A DNA stretch of 7,349 nucleotides from Opitutaceae bacterium. Lineage in GTDB: Bacteria > Verrucomicrobiota > Verrucomicrobiia > Opitutales > Opitutaceae. Location of the stretch: NCBI GenBank assembly GCA_031282705.1, contig JAITDF010000462.1, positions 1-7,349 of the forward strand. The letters run 5' to 3'. The notes under the pieces were generated by a model. The model saw only the letters and a list, made by a program, of their open reading frames with translations. It was not told the origin of the DNA and did no database searches. Both the position numbers and the translations under genes were made by a program. Of this stretch, positions 1 to 6,346 are shown piece by piece (position 1 is the stretch's first letter; each line of letters opens with the position of its first letter).

Positions 1-126
1 GCGCCCAAACGGCGTGAAAACAGCCGTCCGGGTGCCAAAAAAAGGGAACCAAACAAGAAAACAAACATCCTTTCCCGTGAATTTTTTCCCAATGTTGCCA
101 TTATTATTATCGTTTCTGGCCAAAAG

Positions 127-993
127 TTAATTTTTCAAAGTGCCCTCAATGATGACATCGTCGGGATTCCCGACCGAGTCCCCGAAAAAGGGATGGAGTT
201 CGGCGTGGAAGGCGTTCAGGAAAAAATGTTCGGCAGCGAGTTTTTCCATTTCCGCGTCGAGCCAGGCGCGGAGGGCGGTGTCGCCTTTTTTCACGGCGGG
301 GGCGATGACATCGGCATTGCCGAGGTTCGACTCGATGACCTTGAAGCCCCTGTTTTCATGCGCCCAGGCGAAGAGCAGGGTGTTGTCGTGGGCAAGGGCG
401 GCGCCGCGTCCGTCCTTGAGCGCCTGGAATGCCTCGGTGTTCTGGTCGAACTTGAGGAGTTTTATTTCAGGATGATGCCTGGTGAACCACGCCTCGGCGG
501 TGGTGCCTTTGTTGACGATGAGGGTTCCGCCGTTCTTCAGTCCACCAAGCGCGTTGACCGGGCTCGCATCGGGGACGACGATGCCGAGCGCGACTTTCAT
601 ATAAGGTTTCGCAAAATCGACTTTCCCGGCGCGCTCGGGCGTCCGGGTGAAATTGGCGAGGATGATGTCAACCTTGTTGGATTGGAGGAAGGCCACGCGG
701 TTGGCGGCCTCCAGTGTGACAAATTCGATTTTGTTTTCGTCGCCGAGGATATCCCCCGCGATGCGGCGCGCGAGCGCCACGTCGTAACCGGCGTTGCGGC
801 CTTCCGCGTTTATATAACCAAAAGGCGGCTTGTCGCCAAAAACACCGACGATGAGTTTCCCGCGTTTTTTTATTTTATCGAGGCCGCCGGCATTGTCCGG
901 GCGGGAGCAACCGAAGTTGATGATGATTGATAATCCGAGGCCGATAAAAATGGCGGCGGAAAGGAACGGGAGGAGCGGTTTGGTGGATTTCAT
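127..993 (-). CDS. Amino-acid-binding lipoprotein, ABC transporter solute-binding family 3 (CjaA-like, probable cysteine binder)
   Basis: Predicted 288-residue lipoprotein that would capture an amino acid outside the inner membrane and pass it to an ABC permease. The N-terminus has Lys2 and Lys5, a hydrophobic run (about 7-27) and a lipobox-like NFGC with Cys29. The bilobed binding domain spans about 38-275. Visible family features are GVFGDKPPFGY (50-60), ILANFTRTPERAGKVDF (111-127), VNKGTTAEAWF (160-170) and AHDNTLLFAW (201-210). By family analogy Arg121 should bind the ligand carboxylate and Asp203 the amino group. As I remember it, CjaA of Campylobacter shares these blocks and the C-terminal DDVVIEG-like ending, so cysteine is the best ligand guess; another small amino acid is possible. 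The open frame continues 60 codons upstream, but the ATG at 993 is chosen because the signal peptide follows directly. No strong ribosome site is seen. No permease or ATPase gene lies within the window; they could lie beyond the left edge, which is downstream. Confidence 0.93.
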   Translation of the reverse strand: MKSTKPLLPFLSAAIFIGLGLSIIINFGCSRPDNAGGLDKIKKRGKLIVGVFGDKPPFGYINAEGRNAGYDVALARRIAGDILGDENKIEFVTLEAANRVAFLQSNKVDIILANFTRTPERAGKVDFAKPYMKVALGIVVPDASPVNALGGLKNGGTLIVNKGTTAEAWFTRHHPEIKLLKFDQNTEAFQALKDGRGAALAHDNTLLFAWAHENRGFKVIESNLGNADVIAPAVKKGDTALRAWLDAEMEKLAAEHFFLNAFHAELHPFFGDSVGNPDDVIIEGTLKN

Positions 994-1332
994 GGATGTC
1001 GGGTTTGGACTGAAACGGTTTCGGTCACTCTGTTTTGCATTACTTCCCGGATGCAACCAAAGGCTGCGGAGCGAGGCATCGCTGGCGTGGTTCTTGAAAC
1101 CATTGGATGTCCCGGCATTGGCGGGTGCTGTTGAATAAACCGCGCTTGCAGCGCAAGGCGGCGCTGAGCGCATTGCAATGTGAATTGTGCGACCATGAAG
1201 GGAAAATGTTGCGATTGGTTGGACTGGTTTGATTCCGGTTCGGCAGCCTTCGCTCCAGTGGTCTGGTCGCGGGAAAAGAGGAATATCAAGGGGCTAAAGC
1301 GAGCAAGTCAACCAGAATGGCGATGTTTTAAG

Positions 1333-1369
1333 AAAAACATTTTGGTTCCTCGCCACTTGGAATGTTTTT
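1333..1369. repeat. AT-rich inverted repeat, hairpin with 9-bp stem
   Basis: AAAAACATT at 1333-1341 is the exact reverse complement of AATGTTTTT at 1361-1369, with a 19-base loop. A run of T continues to 1372 on the plus strand. The layout resembles a weak bidirectional terminator, but the stem is almost all A-T pairs and no gene ends next to it, so its function is open. Confidence 0.35.
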
Positions 1370-1440
1370 TTTCACGGCAAAAACGCAAAAAACAGAGGAC
1401 CTGAAAACGGTTCGTCGCCACTTTCGATGAGCCAGTGAAG

Positions 1441-1621
1441 CCGCGGAGCCGCGGTGGCCAGCCCCGTGGGGAGGGGCGGCGGCAGGCCGGCTTCGCCGGC
1501 AGTTTAAGGTGCTCGCTGTGCCCGCAGTTTAAGTTTGAGTCCGAAAGCGAAGGTCGGTTTTCAGTCCCGGAGGGGCGGCGGCTTTTAGCCGTGGGTGACG
1601 AGCGCAGCGAGGAACCCACGG
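1441..1621. repeat. GC-rich composite repeat with several hairpins (REP-like)
   Basis: Several small symmetric units are packed into 180 bases. CCGCGG-AG-CCGCGG occupies 1441-1454. GCCGGC-TTC-GCCGGC occupies 1486-1500. CCGTGGGT (1589-1596) pairs with ACCCACGG (1614-1621). A 14-bp direct repeat, GGAGGGGCGGCGGC, lies at 1470-1483 and 1569-1582, and GCAGTTTAAG occurs at 1499-1508 and 1525-1534. This looks like a dispersed intergenic repeat of the kind scattered through Verrucomicrobiota and Planctomycetota genomes; that comparison is from memory. The open frames crossing it are judged to be shadows of the repeat. Confidence 0.6.
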
Positions 1622-1631
1622 AACCCGTTAA

Positions 1632-1719
1632 TAACTGATGTTACGCGGCGGCCAGTTTTGGTAGGGCGGTCTCGCCGAGACCGCCCTACCAAAATCTGCC
1701 GACTGCGTAACATCAGTTA
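1632..1719. repeat. 88-bp near-perfect palindrome (MITE- or REP-like), copy 1
   Basis: The outer arms are TAACTGATGTTACGC (1632-1646) and its exact reverse complement (1705-1719). The inner arms are 19 bp, TTTTGGTAGGGCGGTCTCG (1656-1674) against 1676-1694, again exact, around a single central base. Only the 9-10 bases between outer and inner arms are imperfect. AAT flanks the 14-bp core arms on both sides (1630-1632, 1719-1721), which may be a short target duplication or chance. Half of the same element recurs at 7217-7263. It sits about 60 bases beyond the stop codon of the WD40 gene, so as RNA it could also form a 3' stabilising hairpin or a terminator without a U tract. Confidence 0.85.
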
Positions 1720-1778
1720 ATAAATGTCCCTTGGAAGGATCCAGCCTGTCCGCAACGGGTTTTATATTGGCCGGGCGG

Positions 1779-4700
1779 TTATTCGCTCTCCAGCGTTTTG
1801 ATGAGTTTGCCGTCGGGCAGGCTCCAGAGTTTTATATTTCCGTTGCCGTCGCCCGTCGCCAGCAGGGCGTTGCCGGGGGTGATGGCGGAGCAGCGCATTG
1901 TGGCAAGCGTGAGCCCTTCAAACCGCGTCACGATTTCGCCGTCTGGAAGACGCCGCAGGCTCGCGTGGAACCCGGACAATGGCAGGCCGCCCCGTCTGGT
2001 CCCTTTGGGCGGTTCGGTGGCTGCCAGCAGTTTTCCATCGGGGCTGACCGCGGCGGATTGTGCTTCGATTTCCTTGAGCGTTTTGAGAAGCGCGCCGTCG
2101 GGCAGGCTCCACACGTTCACGACACGGTCATCGCTTCCCGACACCAGCTGTTTCCCGTCCTGGCCGATGGCCGCAAAGCGCAGAAATTTTTGGTGCCCCT
2201 CCAGCGCCCCGGCGGGCGCGCCGTCCGGCAGGCGCCAGAGTTTCACGGCGTTGTCCGCGCCCCCGGCGGCCAGCAACCCGCCGTCGGCGCTGAGGGCGAG
2301 GACATCCAATGAAATGCCATTCCCTTCCGCTGTCACCTGCCGTTCCAATGTCCTGACCAACTCGCAGCCGGGCAGTCTCCACAGTTTTATGAATCCGTCA
2401 TTGTCGCCTGTCACAAACCATTTCCCGTCGGGGCCGAAGGCGGCGGACGCAATCCGGGCCTGGAAGAGGTTGTCGCCGACACGTCTTTCCACGAGGCCCG
2501 CATCCTTGGCGAGCCTCCCGTCCGGCAAATGCCATAATTTCATATAACTGTCGCCGTTGTCCCCCGACACGAGCCATGCTCCGTCGGGGCTGATGGCAAG
2601 GCAGTCCACGTTGCGGCCGTGCGCCTTCAGCGCCCTGACAAAGGCGCCGTCCGGCAGGCTCCAGAGTTTTATCTCGCCGCTGTCGTCTCCCGAGACCAGC
2701 AGTCGCCCGTCGCTGCTGATGGCCAGCATGGTGACGTTTTCCCTGTGCGCCGGCGAGGCGAGGCCGGAGGATTTTTTCAGCCAGTTTTTCAATTCGCCCG
2801 CCTTCAAGCCCGCGAGGATTTTCTCGCAGTCGTGCCAGATGGATTTTGTTTTGATATCAATGCCGGCCTCGTCGCACAACCGCATCGCCTCCGCCGCCTC
2901 GGGCTCCTCTATGGAGCGCGTGCCGTAGGCGACGCCGGGGATGCGGGGTGTGTATTGCGACACGGTCCGCAGGGCGCCGAGGTCGCCGTAATCGGCGTTG
3001 TCGGTCACGATCCAGACGGCGGCTTGTTTTGTATGATAGGAAACATTTTTCCGTCCAAGGACCGCCATGAGTTTTTCCAGCTCGCCCGCGTCCGGCAGGG
3101 CGCCGAGCGTGAAGGAGTCGTGTTTGCCGGGGATGTCCTTCGGTTTGTTCGCGCAGGCGACGGGGACGTCCGTGCTTTGCGAGTCGCCGCGAAGCGTGAG
3201 GGTGACATCCGCCGTCGAGACCATGTTTTGCGCATTCGGGTTGTCGCATACAAAATAGCTGCCGGCGGGAATCGTGACCTCCAGCGGATGGGGCGCCAAT
3301 TTTCTGAGGACGATGTTCATATTTCGAATATTGTCGCCGTTTATCTGGGCCAGCAATTTCCCCTCATTTATCAAATCCGCGAGTTTTCCGCGCTCCAGGG
3401 TTCGCGGCGCGTTTGCGGAGAGCTTGCTGGCGGCGGCGCGGCGGACGCGCTCGTCGGGCGCGTTTTTGGCCAGTTCGGCGAGCAGCGGTTTGTCCGCCAG
3501 CCGCCATACGGCCAGCAGGCGGGTTTCCGGCTCGGCGTCCTCGCGCCGGGCAAGGCTGTCGAGCACCGGCGGATTTTTTATTTCCTCAAGCGCCCCGACG
3601 CGGACTTCGCCGTGCCGGGAGCTCGCGGCGGTTTCGGCAAGGAGGTGGGGATCGTCGAGCTTTTTTAATGCCGCCCATGCGGTGTCACTGGCTTTGTGGT
3701 TTTTCGCGATGTCGGCCAGCGTGTTCTGGTCGGTGAGCCTGGAAATCGCCTGTTCGCGCACGGCATCGTCCTCGTCGTCGCGGGCGATGCCGGCGAGCAG
3801 ACGCTGGTCGTCCAGCCTGCCCGTCGCGCTGTGGCGCACGGATTGCTCGTGGTCGTTCCTGGCAAGCTCGGCGAGCAGGCGTTGATCGTCCAGCCGTTCC
3901 ACGGCTTCCGAGCGCAGGGACGGGAGGCCGGCCTTTTTCGCAATGACGGCGAGCGCCTGCCGGTCGGTTATTTTTTTCAGCGCGGCGGACGGGATTTCCT
4001 CTCCGGGGTCGTTTTCGTCGAACCCCGCATTCTCGACAAGGCCGGCGAGCGTCCGCTGGTCGGCGAGCCGCTCCACGGCCTTGAGGCGGACGTTTTTCCC
4101 CGCGTCGCTTTTGGCAATCGCCGCGAGCGCCTGCTGGTCGGTGAGCCTGCCGGTCGCCGCCAGGCGGATGAGGGTGTCGGGATCGTTGCCGGCGATGTCC
4201 GCCAGCGCGCGCTGGTTCGTCAGGCCGGAGATCGCCGCCTTGCGGACGGCGTCGGGGAGCGCGCTTCGGGCAATTTCCTCCAGCACGGCCTGGTCGCGCA
4301 GCTTGCCCGCGGCTCTGGCGCCGAGGGCCGGGTGCCTGGCGGCATCCCTGGCGAGCGCCGCCAGCAACGGCTGGCCGTCCAGTTTGTCCAAGGCCGGCCC
4401 CCACAGGCGCTCCTGGGCGGCGTTGGTTTTCGCGATGGAAGACAGCGCGGCCTGGTCGGCCAGTTTTTCAACGACCTTCAGAATGACATCAGGCGACCTG
4501 GCGCCCCTCGCGATGTCCGCCAGCGCCGCCTGGTCGTCCAGCAACGCCGCGGCCTCGATGCGGACGAACACGGAGGCGGCGTTTGCGGCGATGTCGGCCA
4601 CCAGGCGCCGGTCGCCTGTTTTGCCCATCACCTCGGCGGCGAGTTCCGCGCCGCCGGCCCCGTCCGCCGGCCGGACTTTTTTTGCGAAAGCGGCCATCGC

Positions 4701-4970
4701 CCGGGGCTCGTCGAGCCTGTCCGCCGCCGCGCGCCGGATGTCCGGGTTGCGGCTGGCGGCGGCCACGCCGGCGAGCAGCATCTGGTCATTCGCCTCCGCC
4801 AGCGCCTGCACGGACGCCATGCTTTTTTCAAAACGCACGCCCGGATCGGAGGCGATGCGCGCGTGATCCTCGGGCGTCTTGGAGCAGCCGGGCAGGAATG
4901 GCAGGAGAAACGCCGCGAGCAAGGCGGCGGCGAACAGCGTGGGCGCCGGGAAACGATATGTCGGGTTCAT
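1779..4970 (-). CDS. Large lipoprotein with 17 HEAT/LRV-like helical repeats, a middle domain and a seven-bladed WD40 propeller
   Basis: Predicted 1063-residue exported scaffold protein; function unknown. Residues 1-29 are a lipoprotein signal (hydrophobic 11-27, lipobox LPGC, Cys29). Residues 61-518 hold 17 tandem helical repeats. Residues 519-744 form a different domain with NAQNMVSTADVTLTL, VPVACANKPKDIPGKHDSFT and KQAAVWIVTDN, which I cannot assign to a named family. Residues 745-1063 hold seven WD40 units, each with an S/GxDGxxLxxGxxD-type turn followed by a KLWxLPDG-like strand; unit 6 is the most divergent. Seven units fit one closed propeller. The ATG at 4970 is preferred over one 22 codons upstream because it is followed at once by the signal peptide. 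No strong ribosome site is seen. A protein-binding role at the cell envelope is inferred from the architecture, since no catalytic motif is visible. An AT-rich leader lies upstream. Confidence 0.93.
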   Translation of the reverse strand: MNPTYRFPAPTLFAAALLAAFLLPFLPGCSKTPEDHARIASDPGVRFEKSMASVQALAEANDQMLLAGVAAASRNPDIRRAAADRLDEPRAMAAFAKKVRPADGAGGAELAAEVMGKTGDRRLVADIAANAASVFVRIEAAALLDDQAALADIARGARSPDVILKVVEKLADQAALSSIAKTNAAQERLWGPALDKLDGQPLLAALARDAARHPALGARAAGKLRDQAVLEEIARSALPDAVRKAAISGLTNQRALADIAGNDPDTLIRLAATGRLTDQQALAAIAKSDAGKNVRLKAVERLADQRTLAGLVENAGFDENDPGEEIPSAALKKITDRQALAVIAKKAGLPSLRSEAVERLDDQRLLAELARNDHEQSVRHSATGRLDDQRLLAGIARDDEDDAVREQAISRLTDQNTLADIAKNHKASDTAWAALKKLDDPHLLAETAASSRHGEVRVGALEEIKNPPVLDSLARREDAEPETRLLAVWRLADKPLLAELAKNAPDERVRRAAASKLSANAPRTLERGKLADLINEGKLLAQINGDNIRNMNIVLRKLAPHPLEVTIPAGSYFVCDNPNAQNMVSTADVTLTLRGDSQSTDVPVACANKPKDIPGKHDSFTLGALPDAGELEKLMAVLGRKNVSYHTKQAAVWIVTDNADYGDLGALRTVSQYTPRIPGVAYGTRSIEEPEAAEAMRLCDEAGIDIKTKSIWHDCEKILAGLKAGELKNWLKKSSGLASPAHRENVTMLAISSDGRLLVSGDDSGEIKLWSLPDGAFVRALKAHGRNVDCLAISPDGAWLVSGDNGDSYMKLWHLPDGRLAKDAGLVERRVGDNLFQARIASAAFGPDGKWFVTGDNDGFIKLWRLPGCELVRTLERQVTAEGNGISLDVLALSADGGLLAAGGADNAVKLWRLPDGAPAGALEGHQKFLRFAAIGQDGKQLVSGSDDRVVNVWSLPDGALLKTLKEIEAQSAAVSPDGKLLAATEPPKGTRRGGLPLSGFHASLRRLPDGEIVTRFEGLTLATMRCSAITPGNALLATGDGNGNIKLWSLPDGKLIKTLESE
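1782..2738 (-). other. WD40 beta-propeller domain of the large lipoprotein
   Basis: There are seven units of about 45 residues. Anchors in order are SSDGRLLVSGDDSGEIKLW, SPDGAWLVSGDNGDSYMKLW, GPDGKWFVTGDNDGFIKLW, SADGGLLAAGGADNAVKLW, QDGKQLVSGSDDRVVNVW, SPDGKLLAATEPP (Trp replaced, insertion) and LLATGDGNGNIKLW. Most are followed by LPDG, a lineage-like signature strand ending. The DNA for the LPDG segments of units 1 and 7 (2646-2672 and 1809-1835) is identical at 26 of 27 bases, which suggests recent duplication or conversion between the two terminal blades. Confidence 0.9.
3417..4790 (-). other. Tandem array of 17 helical repeats (26-residue period) in the large lipoprotein
   Basis: The consensus is roughly DQ-x2-LAxIAK-x6-VR-x-AA-x3-LxD. 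Twelve units are 26 residues and three are 27. Unit 1 has 28, unit 2 has 31 and unit 10 has 32 residues because of an acidic insertion (NDPGEEIP). Conserved Leu, Ile, Ala and Val positions fit two packed helices per unit, and the VR pair is typical of HEAT-like and leucine-rich-variant (LRV) repeats. The units are diverged from each other, so the array looks old rather than freshly expanded. It probably forms a curved solenoid for binding protein partners. Confidence 0.88.
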
Positions 4971-5040
4971 GGCGGGAATGTTTTCAGGTGGTTGATGGAT
5001 TAAGGGAAATCCTCTAAAAATTAAAATACAAACCAACCGA

Positions 5041-5059
5041 GAAAATCGCGAAAATTTTC
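5041..5059. promoter_or_regulatory. Small inverted repeat upstream of the WD40 lipoprotein gene
   Basis: GAAAAT (5041-5046) and ATTTTC (5054-5059) form a 6-bp inverted repeat around CGCGAAA. It lies 71-89 bases before the start codon at 4970 in an AT-rich stretch that is the likely promoter area. It could be an operator half-site pair; the short arms make chance quite possible. Confidence 0.25.
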
Positions 5060-5103
5060 AGCAAATATTTTTTTAAACAAACCACCAGACCTTCCCCGGT
5101 TTT

Positions 5104-5133
5104 ATATTTCGCGGCCTTTCGCGTCTTTTCGCG
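5104..5133. promoter_or_regulatory. Three tandem 10-bp units with TTTCGCG in exact helical phase
   Basis: On the plus strand the units are ATATTTCGCG, GCCTTTCGCG and TCTTTTCGCG, with no gaps. The TTTCGCG core recurs every 10 bases, so the cores face the same side of the helix. The array is 134-163 bases before the WD40 gene start and 90-119 bases past the stop of the oxidoreductase gene. It may be a binding array for a regulator or nucleoid protein, or a common low-complexity intergenic motif of this lineage. The array itself is plain in the sequence; its function is inference. Confidence 0.45.
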
Positions 5134-5152
5134 GTTAAAAACTGAATCTTTG

Positions 5153-5174
5153 GAGGCTCCCCTGCGGGAACCTC
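5153..5174 (-). terminator. Possible terminator or 3' hairpin of the oxidoreductase gene
   Basis: Read on the minus strand, GAGGTTCCC, a GCAG loop and GGGAGCCTC form a 9-bp stem with one G-U wobble, about 50 bases after the stop codon at 5223. What follows is CAAAGATTCAGTTTTT, so the T run is delayed by about 11 bases and this is not a textbook intrinsic terminator. Confidence 0.4.
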
Positions 5175-5222
5175 TTTGTCTTTATCTTCGTTCCCTTTGT
5201 TTCCTTCCATTCAAACTGATCT

Positions 5223-6329
5223 TTATTCCAGCCTGCAACCGAAATGACGCCGCCCGGCGCGGTCGGCGATTTGCTGCGCTTGCATCGACAATTCCGCGGC
5301 CATGAACGCGTGCCCCTGTGTCATCGCCTGTTCCGTCCGGTTGAGGCAATCCTGTATAAACCGCCCGAAAAACGGAAACCCGACCCGGCCCTTGCATTCT
5401 ATCTTTTGCTCGCATCCGCCATCGACCAGGTAAATGCAATCCGCGGGCGTCTCCTGTCCCACATCCACATATTTTCTGATCTCCAAATACCCGGCGGTCC
5501 CGACGATGACCGTGCGCCCGTCACCCCATGTTCGCAAACCATCGGGCGTGAACCAGTCCACGCGGCTGTGACACGAGACTCCGTTGGAAAGCTCGAAAAC
5601 CGCCTCGCCGAAATCCTCCAGCCCCGGATGCTCCGGGTGCGCGAAATTCGCCACCCGCGCGTGGCGCACCACACCGCCGTCCGCCCGTGCATAATGCAAA
5701 AACTGATCCACCTGATGCGAGGCGATGTCGGTCAGGATGCCGCCGTAACATTTTTTGTCGAAAAACCAGGCCGGCCGATTTTTTGCGCTGAGGCGATGGG
5801 GGCCGGTTATCGAGATGTGCACGATTTTGCCGATCGCGCCGGCTTGCAGCAAGGCATCCACATGCCAGGCGGATTCCACGTGCAGGCGCTCGCTGTAATA
5901 AACCATGTATTTGCGCCTGGTGGCGGCCGCGGTTTTTCGCGCCTCGTCCAGCTGCCCGGGGGTTGTGAACGGGCTCTTGTCAGAAAAGTAATCCTTCCCC
6001 GCGCGCATGACCCTGCATCCCACGGGGCCGCGCTCGCAGGGCACCGCGGCGGAGGCCACCAGGCGGACCTCATTGTCGTCCAAAATTTCATCGAGGCTCC
6101 TCGCGGCGCGGACGCCGGCAAACTGTTGCTGGAACGCCCTCACCTTTTCCGCATCGGGGTCATAGACCCATTTGAGCGTGGCCCCGGCCCCGGTGAGGCC
6201 GGCGCACTGCCCGTAAATGTGCCCGTGGTCGAGATGCGCGGCGGCATAGACAAACTCCCCCGGCCGCACAACCGGGCTGCCGGAAGATGCCGGCGCATAA
6301 GAAAACCCCTCGGATCGTTTTGCCGTCAT
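5223..6329 (-). CDS. Gfo/Idh/MocA-family NAD(P)-dependent oxidoreductase
   Basis: Predicted 368-residue cytosolic dehydrogenase of the glucose-fructose oxidoreductase / inositol dehydrogenase / MocA family, acting on a sugar, sugar acid, inositol or similar polyol; the substrate cannot be told. The N-terminal nucleotide-binding half is about 25-145 and the C-terminal alpha/beta half about 146-340. DKSP (117-120) corresponds to the family's EKP-like motif, with Lys118 expected at the active site. GGILTDIASHQVDQFL (196-211) is the GG-x3-D-x3-H motif, with Asp201 and His205 as expected catalytic residues. The usual GxGxxG loop is not visible; its place is taken by AAAHLDHGHIYG (29-40). Length is normal for the family. 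The frame stays open for 142 codons further upstream, but those codons are transposase remnant, so the ATG at 6329 is the better start. AAAGGA lies about 18 bases before it. No partner transporter or isomerase gene is nearby. Confidence 0.92.
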   Translation of the reverse strand: MTAKRSEGFSYAPASSGSPVVRPGEFVYAAAHLDHGHIYGQCAGLTGAGATLKWVYDPDAEKVRAFQQQFAGVRAARSLDEILDDNEVRLVASAAVPCERGPVGCRVMRAGKDYFSDKSPFTTPGQLDEARKTAAATRRKYMVYYSERLHVESAWHVDALLQAGAIGKIVHISITGPHRLSAKNRPAWFFDKKCYGGILTDIASHQVDQFLHYARADGGVVRHARVANFAHPEHPGLEDFGEAVFELSNGVSCHSRVDWFTPDGLRTWGDGRTVIVGTAGYLEIRKYVDVGQETPADCIYLVDGGCEQKIECKGRVGFPFFGRFIQDCLNRTEQAMTQGHAFMAAELSMQAQQIADRAGRRHFGCRLE

Positions 6330-6346
6330 GATAAAAATCGTTTCAT
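6326..6346 (-). other. Possible six-codon leader overlapping the oxidoreductase start
   Basis: ATG at 6346 opens MKRFLS, whose TGA stop overlaps the oxidoreductase ATG in the arrangement ATGA. AAAGGA stands almost against this ATG, closer than a normal ribosome-site spacing. It could couple translation into the oxidoreductase gene, or be chance. Confidence 0.15.

Larger units (their letters stand above)
994..1778. other. Long intergenic region (785 bases) without a credible gene
   Basis: This stretch separates the solute-binding gene from the WD40 lipoprotein gene. Open frames on both strands are short, Arg/Ser/Pro-rich and resemble no family I know. From 994 to about 1330 I see nothing identifiable; this part should hold the promoter of the solute-binding gene, but no convincing -35/-10 pair stands out. 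From 1333 onward it holds an AT-rich hairpin, a GC-rich composite repeat and a long palindrome, listed separately. Confidence 0.7.

Noticed and set aside
9..27. Small hairpin ACGGC/GCCGT past the end of the solute-binding gene, as a terminator
   Set aside because: Only 5 bp of stem, about 100 bases after the stop and with no following T run in the gene's direction.
193..930. Long plus-strand open frame of about 245 codons opposite the solute-binding gene
   Set aside because: It lies entirely antisense to a gene with clear signal peptide and family motifs. Its translation has no recognisable domain and reflects high-GC codon bias.
1220..1262. tRNA-like T-arm (ACTGG, TTTGATT loop, CCGGT) followed by TTCGCTCCA
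   Set aside because: No matching acceptor, D-arm or anticodon arm is found upstream, and the T-loop lacks the usual TTC. Chance resemblance.
1308..1638. Short open frames on both strands across the GC-rich repeat
   Set aside because: They translate hairpin repeats into Arg/Pro/Gly-rich strings, with no family resemblance and no plausible ribosome site.
1441..1719. CRISPR array or phage attachment site in the repeat cluster
   Set aside because: The repeats are nested hairpins of unequal length without regular spacers, and no cas or integrase gene is present.
2619..5003. Long plus-strand open frames opposite the helical-repeat lipoprotein
   Set aside because: Their repetitiveness mirrors the repeats of the coding strand, and they carry no signal peptide or known motif of their own.
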